Source: Sphingobacterium sp.
GTDB taxonomy: Bacteria; Bacteroidota; Bacteroidia; Sphingobacteriales; Sphingobacteriaceae
Reading direction: 5' to 3'
Length of the DNA stretch: 11,101 nucleotides
NCBI GenBank assembly: GCA_030146225.1
Contig: JASLCA010000073.1
Coordinates: forward strand, 1 to 11,101
This document shows, in pieces, positions 1-7,314 of this stretch. Made by a program: the position numbers and the translations under genes. The notes below the pieces were generated by a model, which was not told the DNA's origin, searched no databases, and saw nothing but the letters and a program-made list of their open reading frames with translations. Positions within the stretch are counted from its first letter, which is position 1. Each line of letters starts with the position of its first letter.

Positions 1-178
1 TCTGGATTTTAAAAATCTTAATGCGGACTTTTAGGAATGATAGATAATAATTGTTTTAAATTTTGAATAGATCCCTTTAAAGTAAAACTCTTTGTTCATT
101 AGAGGTGATAAATTGCGTAATCCATTCGATATATTGATTGGCGTTGTTATTTATGCTGATAAATTCAAATCATTTCTA

Positions 179-186
179 TATTTTTG
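179..186 (+). promoter_or_regulatory. Candidate -7 element upstream of the YfhO-family gene
   Basis: TATTTTTG matches the Bacteroidota primary-sigma -7 consensus TAnnTTTG and lies 42 nt upstream of the ATG at 221, which would give a leader of roughly 25-30 nt. I see no good -33 TTTG at the usual distance, only the AT-rich TTATG around 151-155, so half of the promoter is weak. The rest of positions 1-178 is AT-rich, and I see no gene or clear hairpin in it. Confidence 0.35.
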
Positions 187-220
187 GAGCTTAACTTAAC
201 TAATCCTTTTATAGAATTTC

Positions 221-2689
221 ATGAAAAAGTGGTTTAAGGAAAACTCGACACATTTTATCATCATCGCGATCTTTATTGTGTTGGTGTTTTTTTATTTTTC
301 CCCAATTTTTGGTGGAAAATCATTAGTTCAACATGATGTTATTCAAGCTGAAGGCAGTCAGAAAGAGCTTTTTGATTATAAGGCTCAGGATGGTCAGGCA
401 CCATTGTGGACCAATTCAATGTTTGGTGGAATGCCAACCTATCAGATTTGGTATGCACATGCCACAAACATTACGACGTACATAGGAAAAGGCTTGAAAG
501 CCGTCTTCCCAGTGCCGACTGATGTGGTTTTGTTATATCTATTGGGGGGTTATTTTCTGTTTTCCACCTTGCGCCTAAAGCCCTGGTTGGCTGCAATTGG
601 TGCAATTGCTTTAGCATTTACTTCCTACAACTTTATTTATATTGAGGCAGGGCACCTGAATAAGGCCTATGCTATTGCTTATCTGCCCCCAATTATTGGT
701 TCGGTATTGCTTTGTTATCGCGGAAGTCGCTTATGGGGTCCCGTACTTTTAGCCTTGTTTATGGCCTTAGAGATACGTACGAACCATATTCAGATGACCT
801 ATTATCTGTTGATTGCCTTGTTGGTATATGTTCTTTTTGAACTATACTATGCATATAAAGACAAGACCTGGAAGAATTTTATACAGGCTTCAGCCTTACA
901 AATCGGAGCGGTAATACTGGCTGTGCTGGTTAATGCTTCGGTATTATTCCCTACTTATGAGTACAGCAAGCTTACTACACGTGGCAAAGCTAATATCGTA
1001 AAGGTAGAGGAGGGTGGCAACGAAAGTGGCTTAGACAAGAAATATGCTTATGACTGGAGTCAGGGTGTGGGCGAGAACTTGACCTTCTTAATTCCAAATG
1101 CCTATGGTGGAAAATCCAACGGGGTATTGGATGAGAAGTCTGAGGTTGTTAAGTTTTTTACAAAGAATGGTTTCCCGGAAGGGCAAGCGGTGCAGATTGC
1201 GCAGAGCCTGCCAACTTATTGGGGCGAGAAGATGTTTACCTCAGGCCCTTGGTACTTTGGCGCAGCAATTATCTTCCTCTTTATCTTGGGGCTTGTGATC
1301 GTTAAAGATCGTATCAAGTGGTGGATCTTAACGGCTACGGTATTGATAATCCTTTTAGCCTTTGGTCGTCATTTCCCATTGATTTCGGATATTTTCTTTG
1401 ATTACTTCCCGATGTACAATAAGTTTAGGGCGGTAGAGTCCACTCTGGTTATTGCGGCGATATTAATCCCACTCTTAGCAATACTTACGGTAAATGAATT
1501 GCTCACTAAGGCGGATAAAATCCCGCGCTTGGACAAGAAGGTGCTATATACCTTTGTTGGGGTCGGTGGTCTTTGTCTTTTGGTGGGCTTAATGCCTAGC
1601 CTTTTCTTGGACTTTAAGACTTCTACGCATAAAGATTTTATTTCCACCTTAACGCAACAATTGGGCGACCAAAATGCGGCTAACGAGTTGGGGAATGCCT
1701 TGGTAAAAGATCGGACGGCATTGGCAACTAAAGATGCTTTCCGCTCTTTGTTTATCGTTGCCTTAACCTTTGGCTTGGTTTGGTTTTACATTAAGAAAAA
1801 AGTTGCTTTACCTGCTTTCTTGGGAGTATTGGCCATTATTATCCTTGCTGATCTTTGGTCTGTTGACAAGCGCTACTTAAACAACGATTCCTTTGTGGAT
1901 GCAAGTGCAGCAAAGAAACATGTTGTGGAGCGTGAGGTCGACCAGCTTATCCGCTTGGATAAAGATCCGAGCTATAGAGTGCTCGATCTAACTACTAATC
2001 CATTCTCAGATGCACGCGCCTCTTACTTCCACAAAAGCTTTGGTGGTTACCATGCCGCGAAGTTGATGCGTTACCAGGAGATTTTGGAGCACCAATTTAA
2101 TGGCGCTATCAATGAAGATGTCTTGGATATGTTCAATGTGCGGTATCTAATCACACAAAATCAACAGAACGGAGCAGAGCAGATACAGCGTAGAAGTACG
2201 GCTTCGGGCAATGCTTGGTTTGTAAATAAAGTAACCTTTGTAAAAGATAATGCGCAGGAGATGCAGGCTATTAGTAGTTTTGACCCTGCAAAGGAGGCTT
2301 TTGTACATGAGGAGTTTAGAAGCAAATTAAATGCAACGCGTCTGGGACAGCCCACGAATGCGGAGATCAAGCTTGTTTCCTATCATCCAGACACCTTAAA
2401 ATACGAATCTTCTTCTCCGAATGATGCATTTGCTGTGTTTTCAGAAGTGTATTATGATAAAGGTTGGAAAGCCTATATAGATGGCAATGAAGTGCCTATT
2501 ATTCGTGCTGACTATATTTTGAGAGCCCTACAGGTTCCGGGTGGAAATCATAAGATAGAATTTATCTTTGCTCCAGCCTCTATGCGTATAAGCAGTATTG
2601 TGTCGCTAATTGCATCTATAGTATTGGTCTTGGGCTTAGTTGCCGCGGGCTTGATATCTGCTAGAAAGAAAAAAGCTTTGCTGAAGTAG
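221..2689 (+). CDS. YfhO-family polytopic membrane protein (GT-C-like)
   Basis: This 822-residue integral membrane protein resembles the YfhO family. Bacillus and Listeria members are GT-C-fold enzymes that add sugars to teichoic acid on the outer face of the membrane; Bacteroidota have no teichoic acid, so the substrate here is unknown. Visible features are a first membrane helix at about 11-30, then a loop with an Asp (D39, VQHD) placed like the GT-C acidic residue. Family-like segments follow: GHLNK (144-148), RTNHIQMTYYLL (186-197) and MYNKFRAVEST (398-408). Further helices continue to about residue 545. A soluble, probably periplasmic domain spans about 550-785 and contains the family-typical GWKAYIDG (748-755). 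A last helix (about 790-812) and a basic tail end the protein. Its downstream neighbour rnhB is convergent, so the two do not share an operon. The family call is strong; the glycosyltransferase role is inferred. Confidence 0.88.
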   Translation: MKKWFKENSTHFIIIAIFIVLVFFYFSPIFGGKSLVQHDVIQAEGSQKELFDYKAQDGQAPLWTNSMFGGMPTYQIWYAHATNITTYIGKGLKAVFPVPTDVVLLYLLGGYFLFSTLRLKPWLAAIGAIALAFTSYNFIYIEAGHLNKAYAIAYLPPIIGSVLLCYRGSRLWGPVLLALFMALEIRTNHIQMTYYLLIALLVYVLFELYYAYKDKTWKNFIQASALQIGAVILAVLVNASVLFPTYEYSKLTTRGKANIVKVEEGGNESGLDKKYAYDWSQGVGENLTFLIPNAYGGKSNGVLDEKSEVVKFFTKNGFPEGQAVQIAQSLPTYWGEKMFTSGPWYFGAAIIFLFILGLVIVKDRIKWWILTATVLIILLAFGRHFPLISDIFFDYFPMYNKFRAVESTLVIAAILIPLLAILTVNELLTKADKIPRLDKKVLYTFVGVGGLCLLVGLMPSLFLDFKTSTHKDFISTLTQQLGDQNAANELGNALVKDRTALATKDAFRSLFIVALTFGLVWFYIKKKVALPAFLGVLAIIILADLWSVDKRYLNNDSFVDASAAKKHVVEREVDQLIRLDKDPSYRVLDLTTNPFSDARASYFHKSFGGYHAAKLMRYQEILEHQFNGAINEDVLDMFNVRYLITQNQQNGAEQIQRRSTASGNAWFVNKVTFVKDNAQEMQAISSFDPAKEAFVHEEFRSKLNATRLGQPTNAEIKLVSYHPDTLKYESSSPNDAFAVFSEVYYDKGWKAYIDGNEVPIIRADYILRALQVPGGNHKIEFIFAPASMRISSIVSLIASIVLVLGLVAAGLISARKKKALLK

Positions 2690-2713
2690 TTTTAGGACTT
2701 CAGCAAAGGCTTT
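2671..2713 (+). terminator. Hairpin at the end of the YfhO-family gene
   Basis: CTTTGCTGAAGT (2676-2687) pairs perfectly with ACTTCAGCAAAG (2697-2708) across a 9-nt loop. Past a one-base bulge, AAAG (2672-2675) can also pair with CTTT (2710-2713). The left arm is made of the last codons, and the TAG stop begins at the arm's final base. Only a weak T-rich stretch follows, so this may be a terminator, an mRNA 3'-end stabiliser, or one half of a two-hairpin terminator with the next hairpin. Confidence 0.5.
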
Positions 2714-2722
2714 AAATTATAT

Positions 2723-2771
2723 AAACCTTTAAAATAACTTAAGCTGTGGCTCTGTTATTTTAAAGGTTTTT
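2723..2771. terminator. AT-rich hairpin across the rnhB 3' end, possibly bidirectional
   Basis: AAACCTTTAAAATAAC (2723-2738) is the exact reverse complement of GTTATTTTAAAGGTTT (2754-2769), a 16-bp stem with a 15-nt loop. On the + strand the right arm runs into TTTTT (2767-2771), suiting termination of transcripts from the YfhO-family gene. On the - strand the structure contains the last codons and the stop of rnhB, followed by an AT-rich stretch without a clean U-tract. The pairing is certain; the terminator role is inferred. Confidence 0.45.
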
Positions 2772-3325
2772 CTATGATGGGGGCTGCTGCCATGGGCTAA
2801 GACTGCATTTCTATGCTTGATTGTCGGGTAGCCCTTATTGGATAGCCAGTCATATTGTGGATAATCCTGCGCAATACTATTCATGTACTCATCACGGTAT
2901 GTTTTTGCCAATATAGAGGCCGCTGCTATGGAAAGGTACTTTCCATCTCCTTTTACGATGCAGCTGTGCGGGATACTGTGGTAGGTCTTAAAGCGGTTGC
3001 CGTCTACAATAATATAGGCGGCCTTGGTTTGCAACTGATCCAAGGCCCTATGCATGGCCAAAAAAGAGGCATTGAGTATATTAATTGCATCAATCTCTTC
3101 TGCAGAGACGGATGCCACCGCAAAGTCTAATGCTTCTTGTTCTATAATGGGGCGTAGCGCCATTCGTTTTTTCTCCGAAAGCTGTTTGGAGTCATTTAGT
3201 AAGGAATTACAATAATCCGCCGGAAAGATGACGGCCGCTGCAAATACTGGACCCGCAAGACATCCTCTGCCTGCTTCATCGCATCCTGCTTCAAGCAGTT
3301 CTTGTTGAAATGTGGATAATAACAT
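2729..3325 (-). CDS. rnhB: Ribonuclease HII
   Basis: RNase HII cuts the RNA strand of RNA/DNA hybrids and nicks 5' of single ribonucleotides in DNA, starting ribonucleotide excision repair in the cytoplasm. At 198 residues it is a normal full-length member. It begins with the family hallmark CDEAGRGCLAGP, giving metal-binding D16 and E17 and the GRG loop (19-21). DSKQLSEKKR (45-54), VDGNRF (107-112; D108), KGDGKY (125-130; D127) and SIAAASILAKTYRDEY (132-147) follow. D16, E17, D108 and D127 fit the DEDD active site. Y166 in KGYPT sits where the ribose-sensing tyrosine is expected. The ATG at 3325 gives the usual short N-terminus before the DEAGRG motif. It is convergent with the YfhO-family gene and divergent from the exported-protein gene, so it is probably monocistronic. 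Confidence 0.97.
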   Translation of the reverse strand: MLLSTFQQELLEAGCDEAGRGCLAGPVFAAAVIFPADYCNSLLNDSKQLSEKKRMALRPIIEQEALDFAVASVSAEEIDAINILNASFLAMHRALDQLQTKAAYIIVDGNRFKTYHSIPHSCIVKGDGKYLSIAAASILAKTYRDEYMNSIAQDYPQYDWLSNKGYPTIKHRNAVLAHGSSPHHRKTFKITEPQLKLF

Positions 3326-3334
3326 AAAAACGAA

Positions 3335-3350
3335 GGTACAAAAATGTACC
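3335..3350. repeat. Perfect 6-bp inverted repeat upstream of rnhB
   Basis: GGTACA-AAAA-TGTACC is a perfect dyad starting 10 bp upstream of the rnhB ATG. On the - strand it contains TACATTTT (3348-3341), a 7/8 match to the -7 consensus TAnnTTTG, though no -33 element is evident at the right distance. It could be a small operator over the rnhB promoter, a leader hairpin, or chance. Confidence 0.35.
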
Positions 3351-3581
3351 TGATATGGAAGCGCGCATCTAGCCTTATATAGGCATAGGCACCGTTCTAA
3401 ATAACAAAGGGCTCCTCGCCTTGGATAGTTGCGTTATACAAGGGAAGGGCTCCAGTTGCAAGCCTATTTCGACAGCTGCTTCTCAAAGGCATCAGCTCTT
3501 GTCGTGTTAGGGCTACAATAAAGATGTAACAACTCTGTGATGGCTTAGCATTTACATTAATTTACACTACTAATTTCTTTC

Positions 3582-3615
3582 TTTGTAAATAATATGCAAA
3601 ACATTCCTAGCATTA
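3582..3615 (+). promoter_or_regulatory. Candidate promoter of the exported-protein/barrel unit
   Basis: TTTG (3582-3585), a 22-nt spacer and TAGCATTA (3608-3615) form an imperfect Bacteroidota promoter. The -7 box matches TAnnTTTG at four of the six defined positions. It starts 33 nt before the ATG at 3641, close to the 32-nt and 36-nt distances seen for fabD and the M16 peptidase. Spacing is its best support. Confidence 0.3.
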
Positions 3616-3640
3616 GGCGGTTTCAACATATAGACTAAAA

Positions 3641-4369
3641 ATGAAGAGATTAATTACGGCTTTATTCATCTTGCTTGCAAGCGTTTCTTTTGCACAAAAG
3701 AAGCAGACGATCCATGTGGAGCGGGGGTCGGCCTTCACTATAAATGAAGATGAGCCCATTTGGGAAGAGCTCACTGATGTCGCAAATGAAGGCCGCTGGT
3801 TTTACAAGCTAGCCCAGGATGCGGATCATCTTTATATAGCTATCCGTATTTCGGATGAGTTGTTGCAAAATTATGCCGTTAGGGACGGCATAAATATTCA
3901 ATTCATGGCAGACCACAAGAAGCAGAAGGATCGTGTCTTTGTTTACCCCTATCCTGATAAAGAGGTTAAACGCTCCCTACAGCAGGCAGATTTTGACCCA
4001 GAGAAGGATTACAAATCAGATTTGATTGGTCGTTCAAGAGGCTATTATGTGACGGGCTTTCCAAGTATTGTGGATGGCTTACTGTCCTTTCAGAACAACT
4101 ATGGTCTTTATGCTGAAGCGCGGATGTTGAACAAGCAGTTTTATTATACGGCGCGTATCGCGAAGTCATTAATTCCAATTGGAGCGGATGGCTTTGGGAT
4201 TAAGTTGCGTATAAATGATAACCTTTCGGCATTGCTACAGGCTGCAAATAAAAAGGGGGCAGGGTCGCAGACTGTAATTCAGGGACTTCAGGTAGAAAAG
4301 GGACAGGATAAGTCTAAGAAAAAAGCGACAACAGTCTTGTTTTTGCAAGCTGTTTTAGGGAAAGAATAA
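3641..4369 (+). CDS. Small exported protein, probable CBM9/DOMON-like beta-sandwich
   Basis: This 242-residue protein has a clear signal peptide (basic MKR, hydrophobic core 4-16, likely cleavage after SFA at 18), so it is exported. The next residue is Gln and there is no lipobox Cys, so it is not a lipoprotein. The mature part resembles carbohydrate-binding family 9-like/DOMON folds: PIWEELTD near residue 40, WFYKLAQDADHLYIAIRISDE (53-73) with a Trp and alternating hydrophobic strands, then RDGINIQFM (81-89). The C-terminus (about 220-230) is Lys-rich before a final hydrophobic strand. No catalytic motif is recognisable. It lies 18 nt upstream of the barrel gene with no terminator between, so the two are very likely co-transcribed and it may be a periplasmic or surface partner of that barrel. 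The fold is inferred from pattern; ligand and function are unknown. Confidence 0.7.
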   Translation: MKRLITALFILLASVSFAQKKQTIHVERGSAFTINEDEPIWEELTDVANEGRWFYKLAQDADHLYIAIRISDELLQNYAVRDGINIQFMADHKKQKDRVFVYPYPDKEVKRSLQQADFDPEKDYKSDLIGRSRGYYVTGFPSIVDGLLSFQNNYGLYAEARMLNKQFYYTARIAKSLIPIGADGFGIKLRINDNLSALLQAANKKGAGSQTVIQGLQVEKGQDKSKKKATTVLFLQAVLGKE

Positions 4370-4387
4370 ATTGAGAAAAGAGAATAT

Positions 4388-7207
4388 ATGAAACATTTAT
4401 TTAGAACAATCTGTATAGCTTGTTTTGTCTTTGTCTGCTTTGCAGCTCAGGCACAGACTGGGAAAGTTGTACAAGGCATGCTTCGTGACAATGAGTCGCG
4501 TGTTGTTACTGGGGCTTCAGTTCAGTTAATTGCAGGGAAAGATACCCTAGGAACAAGTTCATCTGCAGCAGGTATTTTTATCTTTAATAATGTTAAGACC
4601 GATGCATTTAAGATTCGGGTTAATAGCCTAGGCTTTGATGCCTTTGAACAGGAATTTGTATTCCCGAAAGGGGAAAATAAAATGATTATTCCTTCATTTG
4701 AGTTAAAAGGAATAGCCAACATGCTTGAAGAGGTTATTATTAGTGGGGTAGTATCTGTTCAAGTTAAAGGAGATACAATAGAGTATTCTACTAAAGACTT
4801 AAAGCTTCGCGAGGGGTCGGTGGCGGAAGATGCATTGAAAAAACTGCAAGGGGTTGAGGTGGACAAGGACGGAAATGTGACAGCCCAAGGGGAGTCAGTT
4901 ACCCGGGTGCGTATCAACGGCAAGGATTTCTTTGGCGGGGATGTTAAGACTGCGACACAAAATTTACCGGCAAATATTATCCAGAAGATGCAGATTGTAG
5001 ATGATTTTGGAGATATGGCCAACTTAACAGGGAATAAGTCAGGCTCTTCTGAAAAAGTATTAAACATACAGATCGATCCGCAATACAATAAAGGTTATAT
5101 GACGACTTTACGTGCTGGCTACGGAACGGAGGATCGTTATCAAACAACTGGAATGTGGATGGGATTGAATAATAATACGCAGTTCTCTATTCTAGGTAAC
5201 CTCAACAATATGAATGCCCAGCTTTTTGATTTTAGCAGTATGGGCGGCGGTGCTCGAGGGCGCTCAGGAGGCGGTGGTGGTCGTTCTGGCCGTGGCATGT
5301 TTGGTGGGTCAAATGGACTTACCAATACCGGTTCTATAGGAATGAATATCCGTCATGACTTTAGCGAGAAATTGAAAGTATATGGTAGCTATTCATTTGG
5401 TCGGGATGACAATACGACATTGACAAGTCAGCGTAGAGAGAGTTTAGGATTGAACCAGATTAATACCTCTAGCACAGATAACAACTCTATCAATGCGAGT
5501 CATCGATTTGAAGCAAACTTAGAATGGAATATTACCGACAAGGACTATATTAAGATTACGCCTCAATTGGGCTTTGACAATAATAAAGGAAGAATCTTTG
5601 ATAATACAACCATCTACTTTGGGGATATCTTGAATAATATTCAAGATCAACATACTGTGTCCAAAACAAGCACCCCACGCTATAACTTAAGTGGCTTGTA
5701 TAACCGTAAATTGAATGACAAGGGGCGTAATTTTTTCTTAAACTTTAACTACGATAATGCGGCAACGGACAATGACTTCAGTCGCGCGCTAGACAATCTT
5801 GTTGCAAGTGAGAGCAATCCAAATGCATCGTTGGATTCCATCTATGAATTAACCGTTCAAGAGATGATGAATAAAAGCTGGAATGCAGGCGGTACACTCT
5901 CTTATACAGAGCCGTTGAGTGAAAAAGGAAGACTTGAGGTCACCTATGATCTTAACATTAATGATTATGACAACAGGAATAAGCAAAGTGGCTTTGATCG
6001 TCTGGGAAATATTATTAATGATCCCTTGTTAAACTATAATTATGATTACGACTATGCCTTTACTACCCATCGTGTAGGCGCAAGCTATATACATACGGGA
6101 GAGAAGCTTTCCTATACCTTAGGAGCCTCTGTGCAGCCTTCCAACTTAAGCGGTATGGCTTATAGTGGAGCCAACTCAGCGAATATTGATCGTAAGAATT
6201 TTAATGTTTTTCCAATTGCTCGATTTGAGTATAAGTTTTCCCGTCAAAAGAATATTTCCATTAACTATTCGGGAAGAGCAAATGAGCCTGGGGTTTCACA
6301 GATTTTACCATTTGAGGTGAGTACGAATCGAACCAATATTACTATTGGTAATCCAGAGTTAGACCCAGAATTTAGACATCAGGTTCAGACGCGCTTTCGC
6401 AGTGGAGATTTTCAAAAGGGAAATACCTTCTTTGCCATGTTAAGTGCAAACTTAACCACAGATAAGGTCGTTACCTTTAATAAGTCCTACAGAGATGAGT
6501 CTCCAAATAGCTTGGGAGCTAAACAAGAGATTCGCTATTTGAATGCAGATGATAATGTATACGGCTTAAGTTCTTTCTATCATTATGGTAAATCCTTAAA
6601 GGAAAAGACCTATAACCTTATGTTTATGGGTTCTGCAAATTACAATAAGAATATTTCATATATCTCAAATGATAGCTTGGCTGTTGCAGGTGATAAAAAC
6701 GTGTCGAACAACTGGGTATTTATGCAAGGCATTATGTTTCGCTACAATCCCAGCGAGAATTTAGAGATAAATCCAGGAGTGCGCTATACGTATAACTATA
6801 CGCAGAATACCTTCTCAAGCAATAGTAATAGAAGTGTATCTTCTTGGATCCCTAATGTTATCGCATCTGTTAACTTAACCCCATCAACCATCTTTGGTGT
6901 GGATGTGTCTAAAACTTTTAATAAAGGCTTTGGGGTAGATGCAAATCCGTTTGTGGTCAATACATACTTAGAACAACGTTTCTTAAAGGGGCAGCGTGGT
7001 ACGGTGCGTTTGCAGGCATTTGATTTAATGAATGAGCAGACTAACGTTTCGAGGACTATATCCGAGTATTATCTGACGGATACCCAGACAAACCGTTTAG
7101 GCAGATACTTTATGTTGATCTTTACCTTTAAGCTTCAGAAGTTCTCTGGCATGAATCCATTTCAAGAGGAATCAGGTCATGGCGGGATGAGAAGACCGCG
7201 AATGTAA
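4388..7207 (+). CDS. TonB-dependent-receptor-like outer membrane beta-barrel protein
   Basis: This 939-residue outer-membrane protein has the layout of the Bacteroidota outer membrane beta-barrel family. A signal peptide (1-22, AQA cut site) precedes a carboxypeptidase-regulatory-like beta-sandwich (about 25-107). LEEVIISG (113-120) follows, resembling the SusC-type TonB-box region. A plug-like domain with VKGDTIEYS (126-134), LKKLQGVEVDKDGNVTAQGE (150-169) and INGKDFFGGD (176-185) runs to about 215. The barrel occupies about 235-919, ending in aromatic-rich RYFMLIFTFKLQKF. Two oddities stand out: a Gly/Arg/Ser-rich stretch at 285-308, and a 20-residue hydrophilic tail after the last strand ending RRPRM. 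No susD-like gene is adjacent, so this is not a classic polysaccharide-utilisation pair. The start follows a purine-rich AGAAAAGAG. Cargo is unknown, and whether it transports anything cannot be told from sequence. Confidence 0.9.
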   Translation: MKHLFRTICIACFVFVCFAAQAQTGKVVQGMLRDNESRVVTGASVQLIAGKDTLGTSSSAAGIFIFNNVKTDAFKIRVNSLGFDAFEQEFVFPKGENKMIIPSFELKGIANMLEEVIISGVVSVQVKGDTIEYSTKDLKLREGSVAEDALKKLQGVEVDKDGNVTAQGESVTRVRINGKDFFGGDVKTATQNLPANIIQKMQIVDDFGDMANLTGNKSGSSEKVLNIQIDPQYNKGYMTTLRAGYGTEDRYQTTGMWMGLNNNTQFSILGNLNNMNAQLFDFSSMGGGARGRSGGGGGRSGRGMFGGSNGLTNTGSIGMNIRHDFSEKLKVYGSYSFGRDDNTTLTSQRRESLGLNQINTSSTDNNSINASHRFEANLEWNITDKDYIKITPQLGFDNNKGRIFDNTTIYFGDILNNIQDQHTVSKTSTPRYNLSGLYNRKLNDKGRNFFLNFNYDNAATDNDFSRALDNLVASESNPNASLDSIYELTVQEMMNKSWNAGGTLSYTEPLSEKGRLEVTYDLNINDYDNRNKQSGFDRLGNIINDPLLNYNYDYDYAFTTHRVGASYIHTGEKLSYTLGASVQPSNLSGMAYSGANSANIDRKNFNVFPIARFEYKFSRQKNISINYSGRANEPGVSQILPFEVSTNRTNITIGNPELDPEFRHQVQTRFRSGDFQKGNTFFAMLSANLTTDKVVTFNKSYRDESPNSLGAKQEIRYLNADDNVYGLSSFYHYGKSLKEKTYNLMFMGSANYNKNISYISNDSLAVAGDKNVSNNWVFMQGIMFRYNPSENLEINPGVRYTYNYTQNTFSSNSNRSVSSWIPNVIASVNLTPSTIFGVDVSKTFNKGFGVDANPFVVNTYLEQRFLKGQRGTVRLQAFDLMNEQTNVSRTISEYYLTDTQTNRLGRYFMLIFTFKLQKFSGMNPFQEESGHGGMRRPRM

Positions 7208-7222
7208 GGGAACTGTTATAAT

Positions 7223-7267
7223 ATGAAAGTAGCGGCCGTAGTCTTCAAGAGATTACGGCCGTTTCAT
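7223..7267 (+). terminator. Hairpin terminator after the barrel gene
   Basis: CGGCCGTAGTC (7233-7243) pairs with GATTACGGCCG (7251-7261), 11 bp with one G-T wobble and a 7-nt loop. Beyond a GTAG bulge on the left, ATGAAA (7223-7228) pairs with TTTCAT (7262-7267). It is a strong GC-rich stem 15 nt or more after the stop. The following tract, TTTCATTTAG, is a poor U-run, so termination may be incomplete. Confidence 0.6.
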
Positions 7268-7278
7268 TTAGAATTGCT

Positions 7279-7286
7279 TAACTTTG
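7279..7286 (+). promoter_or_regulatory. -7 element of the M16 peptidase gene
   Basis: TAACTTTG matches TAnnTTTG exactly. Transcription would begin around 7291-7294, leaving a leader of about 20 nt before the ATG at 7315. No TTTG occurs at the normal -33 distance, where the preceding terminator stem lies. The box is the main reason to reject the TTG at 7291 as a start. Confidence 0.5.
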
Positions 7287-7314
7287 CAAGTTGAAAAAAT
7301 CAAATCATATAGCT

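Larger units (their letters stand above)
3326..3640. other. 315-bp non-coding gap between divergent genes
   Basis: I find no supportable gene here in any frame; the longest open stretches are under about 50 codons and lack good starts. Apart from the palindrome near rnhB and a candidate promoter at its right end, it holds a tandem ATAGGC pair (3379-3390) with a complementary GCCTAT at 3462-3467. It also has a direct repeat AAGGGCTCC (3407-3415 and 3445-3453) and an imperfect stem, GACAGCTG (3470-3477) against CAGC-TCT-TGTC. Its left and middle parts look less AT-rich than its right end. No tRNA cloverleaf or known riboswitch core was recognised. Confidence 0.5.

Noticed and set aside
2855..3130. 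91-codon + strand open frame opposite rnhB
   Set aside because: It lies wholly within rnhB, whose full set of RNase HII motifs is on the other strand, and its translation shows no recognisable family pattern.
3360..3540. Possible tRNA in the rnhB upstream gap
   Set aside because: I looked on both strands for a T-arm GTTC core with an acceptor stem and anticodon arm and could not form a cloverleaf.
3464..3544. A 26-codon open stretch on the - strand ending RADAFEKQLSK and a stop, protein-like in look
   Set aside because: It is closed by a stop at both ends, has no ATG, and is too short to identify. It could be the tail of a decayed gene, but chance explains it equally well.
4759..5088. 109-codon - strand open frame opposite the barrel gene
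   Set aside because: It mirrors conserved plug-domain coding sequence, and its Ser/Pro-rich translation is typical of an antisense shadow.
5140..5325. Pro/Arg-rich - strand open frame opposite the barrel gene
   Set aside because: The PPPPPERP-like composition is simply the complement of the Gly/Arg-rich codons of the barrel protein.
3641..7207. Polysaccharide-utilisation locus (SusC/SusD type)
   Set aside because: No SusD-like lipoprotein, glycoside hydrolase or sensor gene is present, and the barrel fits the SusD-independent family better.
7223..7294. A 23-codon open frame (ATG at 7223, TGA at 7292-7294) between the barrel and M16 genes
   Set aside because: It consists of the terminator hairpin plus the M16 -7 box, so its sequence is explained by these signals, and it has no recognisable ribosome site.
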